A program made the translations under genes and the position numbers. The notes under the pieces were generated by a model. That model did no database searches. It saw only the letters and a list, made by a program, of their open reading frames with translations, and was not told the origin of the DNA. Of a DNA stretch of 19,112 bases, positions 14,286 to 19,112 are shown one piece after another; position 1 is the stretch's first letter, and the number at the start of each line of letters is the position of its first letter. The DNA comes from an uncultured Planctomycetaceae bacterium (GTDB lineage: Bacteria; Planctomycetota; Planctomycetia; Planctomycetales; Planctomycetaceae), in the NCBI GenBank assembly GCA_903921605.1, contig CAIXQV010001190.1, positions 1-19,112 on the forward strand. The letters are read 5' to 3'.

Positions 14286-16787
14286 TTAAAGGGTTAAGCC
14301 CAATTCATCGCCCCGGAACGGCACGACCTGCTCGGCAACCGTTGCCAGGATCTTTTGCAGCTCTTCAAAGCGAGCCGGCTTCACGAGATGGTGTGTGAAA
14401 CCGGCTGCACTGGATGTCTGTCGGTCTGAATCCTGACCGTAGCCCGTCAATGCCACCAGAACAACATGCTTCAAGTCGGGATGTGCTCGCAGTTGCTTGG
14501 CGACTTCGTAGCCGTTGAGCCCCGGCAGGCCAATGTCGAGCAGGACAATGTCTGGGCGATATTCGATCGCTGCCTGAACGGCCTTCAATCCATCATGGGC
14601 CGTCTGGACATCATGTCCCGAAGCCCGCAACAGCATTGAGAAACTCAAGACTGTGTCAACGTTGTCATCGACAACAAGAATTCTGAGTGGCGGGGGATTG
14701 GCGAGTGGTGAGTGGTGAGTGGTGAGATCAGTTCTGGATTCTACCTTCTCGTCACTCGCCACTCGCCCCTCGCCACTCTTCACCGGCAGTCGTACGATGA
14801 ACTCGCTGCCCTGCTTGAGCGTACTTAGAACTTCAACCGTTCCGTTGTGCAGTTCCGTCAGTCGTTGCACGAGTGCCAGCCCGATTCCCAATCCGCCCTG
14901 CGAACGGTCCAGCGAGCGATCCGCCTGAGTGAACAAGTCAAAGATGCGGGGGAGCAGATCTGCGGTGATGCCGACACCGTTGTCTCGTATCCGGATCACG
15001 GCAGTGGCGAGTGGCGAGGGACGAGTGGCGAGATCAGTTCCAGATTCGGCCTTCTCGCTACTCGTCACTCGCCCCTCGCCACTCGCCACTAATTCAACCG
15101 TCAGCCAGATGTGACCGGCTTCGTCCGTGTACTTGGCCGCATTTGTCAGAAGGTTCACAACGACCTGTTCCAGGCGTGCGGCGTCGGCATTGAGCCAGAT
15201 GGATTCCGACGGCACCGAAACGGAAAACTCATGCCGACGCTTTTCAATCAACGGGCGAACTGTTTCGATCGCGCCTTCGATGATGTCGCTGATCGTGACG
15301 GGAACGCGGCGAAGCTGCACCATCCCAGTTGTGATGCGTGAAACTTCCAGCAGATCATCGACCAGGTGCTGCAGTTGGGCCATCTGTCGCTCGATAATCG
15401 CACGTGACTGCCGCTGGACGAGACTCTCCGTGCCTTTTTGCAGTCCCAGCATTTGTACGGCATTGGCGATCGGTGCCAGCGGACTTCGCAGCTCATGGCT
15501 CAGCATCGCCAGAAACTCGTCCTTGCGACGGTGCAAGTCCGAAAGTTCTGCCGCCTGATTCTGCATCTGTTTTTCGAGTCGACTGCGTTCGGTCACATCA
15601 CGAGCGGATGCGAATACTCCCTGCAGCTTTCGTTCGCGGTCGTAAAACGTTGTGGCGTTGTAGGACACGATCGTTTCCTGCCCGTTTCGTGCGCGGGCCG
15701 TGAGTTCGTAGTCTGTGACCTTGCCTTCTGAAAGAACTCGCTTGATTCCAGCTTCGGCTCGTTCAGGATCAGTGAAGTAGTCCTTAAACGGGGCGCCGAT
15801 GAGCTCATCGCGAGTACACCCGGTAAGCAACTCCATCTGTTTGTTAACATCGCTGATGATTCCCCGCGGGTCCGTCGTCATCAACGCGTCGATGTTCGAT
15901 TCAATCAGGGATCGTGTGTAAAACTGCTGATCGCGGACTCGCTGATCCAGCAGCATTCGTTCGGCTTCGACCTGTTTACGAGCCGTGTTGTCCGTGCCGA
16001 TCAGGAGATATCCAATAATCTCATTTTGAGCATCTCGCAGTGCGGTCACTGAGACGACAGCGGGAAATCGGCTGCCGTCTTTGCGGATGTAGGTCAATTC
16101 GTAAATGTCTTCGATTCCTCGAGATGCCTTGAATACGAGGGCCTCAAAGCCAGGTGTAATCGGAGTGTTCAGCTCAACGCTCAGCGACTTCGCACGTGCG
16201 ACAACTTCCTGCGGGTCAGAGATGTCAGCCGGAGTGATCGTGTTCATGACCTCCGCCGCCATGTAACCCAGCATCCGTTCCGCACCAACGTTAAAAATCT
16301 GGATGACGCCCTTCGCATCCGTGGCAATGCTGGAAAAATTCGCGCTGTTGAAGATAGCACTCTGCAAGGCCCCAGCCTTCACCAGCGCTTCTTCGGCTTG
16401 TCGGCGAGCGGTGACGTCTTCCATCGCCAGCACCAGCAACTCGCCGTGCTTCCCGGCCTGAAGCTTGCGAGCGTTCAGCAGCATGACTCGGCGACCGATG
16501 TCCGGGAACGTGTGTTCGAGCTCGAAGTCGTCGAACACGGAACTCTTGGGGACGATGTCTTCCAACAGAGTTCGCAGGTCAGGAATATCCCATTGACCAT
16601 TACCAAGTTCGTAGATCAGTCGCCCTTCAGTCTCCGCCGGAGACACGTGAAACGTTTGGTAGAACGCCCGATTCGCGCTCCGAACCCGCAGCGTCGCGTC
16701 CAGAATCAACAGCGGCTCTCGCACCGTATCGACAATGTTCTGCGAGTAGTTCTGGATGTCGTCAATCAGTGGAATTGAGTCTGTCAT
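14286..16787 (-). CDS. Hybrid sensor histidine kinase (PAS-PAS-PAS-HisKA-HATPase-REC)
   Basis: This 833-residue soluble hybrid kinase has no membrane segment. Three PAS domains span about 18-128, 140-270 and 290-400. HisKA has His431 in [19 protein letters not shown]. HATPase_c has the N box LEQVVVNLLTNAAKY (Asn549), DNGVG at 602-606 and GGLGIGLALV at 631-640. REC covers about 702-817, with VVDD at 705-708, phosphoacceptor Asp751 and Lys803. Two heptamer-repeat elements are translated as linkers: residues 567-597, inside HATPase before the G1 box, and 670-697, between HATPase and REC. It is a close paralogue of the broken kinase 9979-11382/8665-9495 and shows what that one has lost. It precedes bphO and may head the phytochrome transcript, suggesting it takes part in light or redox signalling. 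Its ligand is unknown. Confidence 0.92.
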   Translation of the reverse strand: MTDSIPLIDDIQNYSQNIVDTVREPLLILDATLRVRSANRAFYQTFHVSPAETEGRLIYELGNGQWDIPDLRTLLEDIVPKSSVFDDFELEHTFPDIGRRVMLLNARKLQAGKHGELLVLAMEDVTARRQAEEALVKAGALQSAIFNSANFSSIATDAKGVIQIFNVGAERMLGYMAAEVMNTITPADISDPQEVVARAKSLSVELNTPITPGFEALVFKASRGIEDIYELTYIRKDGSRFPAVVSVTALRDAQNEIIGYLLIGTDNTARKQVEAERMLLDQRVRDQQFYTRSLIESNIDALMTTDPRGIISDVNKQMELLTGCTRDELIGAPFKDYFTDPERAEAGIKRVLSEGKVTDYELTARARNGQETIVSYNATTFYDRERKLQGVFASARDVTERSRLEKQMQNQAAELSDLHRRKDEFLAMLSHELRSPLAPIANAVQMLGLQKGTESLVQRQSRAIIERQMAQLQHLVDDLLEVSRITTGMVQLRRVPVTISDIIEGAIETVRPLIEKRRHEFSVSVPSESIWLNADAARLEQVVVNLLTNAAKYTDEAGHIWLTVELVASGEGRVTSSEKAESGTDLATRPSPLATAVIRIRDNGVGITADLLPRIFDLFTQADRSLDRSQGGLGIGLALVQRLTELHNGTVEVLSTLKQGSEFIVRLPVKSGEGRVASDEKVESRTDLTTHHSPLANPPPLRILVVDDNVDTVLSFSMLLRASGHDVQTAHDGLKAVQAAIEYRPDIVLLDIGLPGLNGYEVAKQLRAHPDLKHVVLVALTGYGQDSDRQTSSAAGFTHHLVKPARFEELQKILATVAEQVVPFRGDELGLTL
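14699..14784. repeat. GAGTGGC heptamer inverted-arm element D
   Basis: Left arm GGCGAGTGGTGAGTGG and onward (14699-14726) and complementary right arm (14748-14784) are separated by a 21-nt spacer starting ATCAGTTC. It lies between HATPase and REC of the intact hybrid kinase, at the same position as element A in the paralogue. It encodes SGEGRVASDEK, a spacer, then LTTHHSPLAN. The frame is kept. Confidence 0.85.
15003..15090. repeat. GAGTGGC heptamer inverted-arm element E
   Basis: Left arm AGTGGCGAGTGGCGAG and onward (15003-15032) and complementary right arm (15054-15090) surround a 21-nt spacer that matches the spacer of element D at 17 of 21 positions. It sits inside the HATPase domain just before the DNGVG box, the same place where element B lies in the paralogue. 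It encodes VASGEGRVTSSEK, a spacer, then LATRPSPLAT. Confidence 0.85.
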
Positions 16788-16795
16788 GGCTGAAT

Positions 16796-16811
16796 TTCGA
16801 ATCCGTTCGAA
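16796..16811 (-). promoter_or_regulatory. Hairpin directly upstream of the hybrid kinase start
   Basis: Two TTCGAA palindromes (16796-16801 and 16806-16811) flank a 4-nt loop that reads CGGA on the - strand, 9 nt before the ATG at 16787. CGGA in the loop is the only purine-rich stretch at ribosome-site distance. A hairpin here could expose or hide it. The function is inferred. Confidence 0.35.
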
Positions 16812-16827
16812 GTTTTCTTAAAGGCAT

Positions 16828-16879
16828 AAAAAAAGCCGATGTGGACGAACCTCGCAATGAGATTCCTCCACATCGGCTT
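16828..16879 (-). terminator. Strong intrinsic-terminator-like hairpin in the hybrid kinase leader
   Basis: The outer stem is 13 perfect bp (16833-16845 with 16867-16879, AAGCCGATGTGGA and complement). A 1x1 mismatch is followed by a further 7-bp stem with one G-U pair and a 5-nt loop (ATTGC on the - strand). Read on the - strand it is followed at once by seven T (complement of the A run at 16828-16834). This is a textbook Rho-independent form. It lies only about 40 bp before the kinase start codon, so it either ends transcription from the small membrane gene upstream or attenuates the kinase transcript. Confidence 0.75.
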
Positions 16880-17228
16880 ACCGCTTGACCTGCACCTGAA
16901 TTGATCAGAGTGCCGTTCTTTTAGTCTTCCGCAAACAATTTTTAAGTCGGCCAAAGCTCAATAGAACTCCTGCCGTCGAGGGATGATACAGATTGTGGTC
17001 CAGAATGCACGCTATTGTTCCAAACTTGCACAGCGGCGCATTACTCCGGAATGCGACTGGCAGTATGGTGTAAAAGTTCGCTGCGTTAAAAGAAGAGGTA
17101 CCTACTGGCTGAAAAATGGTCTGCCTGCGTTCTGCTGGTCACGCCCTACAGGGCTGAGACGCGAGCCGATCTGGGGATTGATGGTGCACGGCACCATTGT
17201 TGCTGTCCGCTACGGATGTTGCTGTCCG
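16880..17228. other. Intergenic region with short repeats
   Basis: I see no convincing gene. It holds a 7-bp perfect hairpin at 17181-17197 (ATGGTGC and complement, 3-nt loop), a small GCCCTACAGGGC palindrome near 17144-17155, and the first copy of a 17-bp direct repeat (TGTTGCTGTCCGCTACG) at 17198-17214. The second copy (17217-17233) runs into the end of the next gene. The hairpin follows the small membrane gene on the - strand and could be its terminator. The promoter of the hybrid kinase may also lie in this region. Confidence 0.45.
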
Positions 17229-17609
17229 CTACGAAATGGGGAAGCGGCGGAAGAGGCTGGCGAACCATAAAGGCAGAACCGCGATCGATGCAAAGATGGG
17301 GATGTTTGATCCGGCACAGCAGATATGTGCTGGTGGAAGGAAATCGACCCAGTTCTGTTTTCCGTCGCTGGATGTTTCCAGAACGAGAAACGCTGCCGGC
17401 ACAGGAAACGAATAGACGCGCAGAGTTGGCGACACGAAGTAGCTAAAGAAGAATCCGAAATAGACGCCTGCACTCGCGCCAACGACAAACAGAAGATAGA
17501 AAGTCATCAACCACGTGGCCGTCGCATTGCGGCGGACAAGCGACTTATACGCCGTGAACGCAAGCCAAATAAAAGTGCCAACGATAATCGGAATCAAGAG
17601 GAGTACCAT
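17229..17609 (-). CDS. Small membrane protein of unknown function
   Basis: This is a 126-residue hydrophobic protein that I do not recognise. Hydrophobic segments lie at about 1-20 (MVLLLIPIIVGTFIWLAFTA), 33-58 (TWLMTFYLLFVVGASAG and onward) and 103-117 (PIFASIAVLPLWFAS), with a less hydrophobic stretch between the second and third. A short basic C-terminus (FRRFPIS) follows. I chose ATG 17609 because the upstream in-frame extension to 17723 is Arg-rich and unlike a membrane protein. Only a weak GAGG is seen about 10 nt before this start. The stop codon falls within the second copy of a 17-bp direct repeat. It stands alone, with 332 bp before it to dus and a large gap after it. Confidence 0.6.
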   Translation of the reverse strand: MVLLLIPIIVGTFIWLAFTAYKSLVRRNATATWLMTFYLLFVVGASAGVYFGFFFSYFVSPTLRVYSFPVPAAFLVLETSSDGKQNWVDFLPPAHICCAGSNIPIFASIAVLPLWFASLFRRFPIS

Positions 17610-17786
17610 CTTGCGAATGCCTCGGCAATGTAAGGTTTTGCAGATACCGACCCGTGTGAATTGCACTACAGAAGAAGATAGTATCAGGGCACCGCGGCCA
17701 CGCACTTGCAAGAGGCCATGCATTTGATAGAGCCGTTGTTCGCTGGCACCGTTGTTCGCTCAAAACGGTTCCGTTCGAGAGTAGCA

Positions 17787-17841
17787 GGATTCGCGAGAAT
17801 TCGATTACCGTCCCAGTGGCACCCCGAATTCTCACGAATCC
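17787..17841. repeat. Long inverted repeat downstream of dus
   Basis: Arms of 17 bp (17787-17803 and 17825-17841, GGATTCGCGAGAATTCG type) pair with one mismatch around a 21-nt loop. The element lies 100 bp beyond the dus stop on the - strand and has no T tract. It may be a terminator without U run or an intergenic repeat. The flanking CAGTGGCACCCC and a duplicated CCGTTGTTCGCT (about 17734-17762) suggest other short repeats nearby. Confidence 0.55.
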
Positions 17842-17941
17842 GGCCACAGAAAAGAATCTCACTCGAACCCGCGTGAGATTTGCAGCGACGCCAGTGTAAC
17901 TTCACAATTCGATTGTTCTTAGATCGCCTGTTTGACTCACA

Positions 17942-19066
17942 TTACCATTTGTCTACCGGGCCATTGGGCACCGGAATTTCGACGTCGGTGAGTACTCCCG
18001 TGCGGTTGCCGTCGATTGGACCGGCTTGTCGAATGACAGCGATCGCTGCGTCCATTTCTGCCCGCGTTCGAATCTGCTGGAAGTCTCCTCGCAGGCGTTT
18101 CAGAATTCTCATCCCCTTCAAGTACCAGTGCGCCATCTTGCGAAATAGTACGATGGCTCGTTCACTGCCGTGGCGTTCTTCGAGGCAGGTGAATTGCTGC
18201 AGCATCAAAGTGAGTCGCTCGTCGAATGTTCCGGCTGGTGAATAGCTGCCGGTCTGCTCCCATTCGCTGAGTTGCCGGAAGATCCACGGATTTGCCAAAG
18301 CCGCGCGGCCGATCGACACGCCGTGACAGCCGGTTTCGCGAATCATGCGAGCGGCGTCTGCGACATTGCGAACATCTCCGTTGCCGATGATTGGGATTTT
18401 CTGTACCGCTTCCACGACGGCTCGAATGCCGGGCAGGGAGACGGTGCCGCCAAAGCCTTGTTCCCGAGTTCTCCCGTGGATGGCCACGGCGGCGACTCCG
18501 ACCTGTTCGAATTCGCGAGCAAACAGTGGGGCTGTCAGGCTGGTTGAGTCCCAGCCGAGTCGCATCTTGACACTGACCGGAATTTTGACGGCTTCGACAA
18601 CAGTCTGCACCAGCTTCATCGTGCCATCCGTGTTGCACATCATCCCGGCACCAGCTCCAGCGCCGGCGATGCGATTAACGGGGCAACCCATGTTGATATC
18701 GATCGTATCAACGCCCAGCTCGACCAGTAGCTGAGCGGCATCCGCCATCACCTGTGCTTCGCTGCCAAAAATCTGGACTGCGAAAGGGCGATCTTCCGGA
18801 TGCGTTTCGACCATTTGCATCGTGCGTTCATTTCGACTGACCAGCGCGCGAGCGTTGACAAGGTCCGTCGTGGCAAGTCCGATGCCTCCGATGCGACGCA
18901 CGATGCGGCGAAAGGGCAGAGTCGTGAATCCGGCGAGAGGCGACAGCAAATAGCGACTGCTGAGCGTTAGCGATCCGTAACACAACGCAGGTTGAAAGGC
19001 TGGCCGCTCAATTTCTGTGCGCGCGGCCGCAGCACCGTCTGTCGCCGGCTGAGCATTTCGAAACAC
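17942..19066 (-). CDS. dus: tRNA-dihydrouridine synthase
   Basis: This FMN enzyme reduces uridine to dihydrouridine in the tRNA D-loop or V-loop using NADPH. The 374-residue product shows the family motifs in order: SPLAGFTTLPFR at 42-53 (FMN site), QIFGSE at 98-103, and IDINMGCPVNRI at 122-133 with the catalytic Cys128. They continue with VKMRLGW at 166-172, HGRTREQGF at 197-205, IIGNGDV at 226-232 and SIGRAALANPWIF at 251-263. The C-terminal RKMAHWYLKGM matches the helical tRNA-binding domain. In the loop after the catalytic Cys the run GAGAGAG is unusually Gly/Ala-rich. The first usable start is a GTG at 19066 with no clear ribosome site, and the N-terminal 35 residues look non-conserved, so the start is uncertain and could be an alternative codon just upstream. 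Confidence 0.92.
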   Translation of the reverse strand: MFRNAQPATDGAAAARTEIERPAFQPALCYGSLTLSSRYLLSPLAGFTTLPFRRIVRRIGGIGLATTDLVNARALVSRNERTMQMVETHPEDRPFAVQIFGSEAQVMADAAQLLVELGVDTIDINMGCPVNRIAGAGAGAGMMCNTDGTMKLVQTVVEAVKIPVSVKMRLGWDSTSLTAPLFAREFEQVGVAAVAIHGRTREQGFGGTVSLPGIRAVVEAVQKIPIIGNGDVRNVADAARMIRETGCHGVSIGRAALANPWIFRQLSEWEQTGSYSPAGTFDERLTLMLQQFTCLEERHGSERAIVLFRKMAHWYLKGMRILKRLRGDFQQIRTRAEMDAAIAVIRQAGPIDGNRTGVLTDVEIPVPNGPVDKW

Positions 19067-19112
19067 ATCAGGAATCGCGCTGCGAATGAGAAGTACTCCG
19101 TGAGATTAAAGA

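Noticed and set aside
16983..17270. 95-residue + strand ORF near the kinase leader
   Set aside because: Composition is unlike a protein (Cys/Arg/Trp-rich), it contains short repeats and overlaps the membrane gene on the other strand.

Overview
The window looks like a stretch of chromosome from a planctomycete-type bacterium. This is inferred from the style of the hybrid kinases, the four-helix-bundle (23S-IVP) gene, the repeat families and the mid-50s G+C; there is no rRNA or other taxonomic marker to prove it.

Layout. The left part (1-4694) is on the + strand: a possible gene tail, a REP-like inverted repeat, then a membrane NDP-sugar dehydratase/epimerase (PglF/WbpM/CapD type), a zinc alcohol dehydrogenase and an unrecognised membrane protein. 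The first two of these are tightly packed. From 4781 to the right end all recognised genes are on the - strand. In + coordinate order they are a UPF1/IGHMBP2-like SF1 helicase, dihydrolipoamide dehydrogenase (lpdA), a large light-sensing/two-component cluster (8665-16787), a small membrane protein and a tRNA-dihydrouridine synthase.

The two-component cluster is the unusual part. Read in its transcription direction it runs: an intact PAS-PAS-PAS-HisKA-HATPase-REC hybrid kinase, heme oxygenase (bphO), bacteriophytochrome (bphP), the tail of a small response regulator, and a second hybrid kinase paralogous to the first. BphO would make biliverdin for BphP, and BphP would signal to the response regulator and kinases. 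The second half of the cluster is scarred. bphP loses its ATPase domain where it is fused out of frame to the response-regulator tail. The second kinase has a REC domain lacking its phosphoacceptor region. That same kinase is also cut after its phosphoacceptor helices, where a four-helix-bundle protein gene sits between near-identical direct repeats, with the C-terminal ATPase/REC part stranded beyond.

The most interesting signal is a family of degenerate GAGTGGC heptamer arrays. They are arranged as inverted arms around a short spacer and occur in five blocks. Four lie at the same two inter-domain positions of both paralogous kinases and keep the reading frame open. The B-C pair flanks the four-helix-bundle gene. 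This suggests a coding-compatible palindromic element and a small passenger cassette associated with it. A 21-bp-class hairpin with a U tract lies in the leader of the first kinase and may terminate or attenuate transcription of the cluster.
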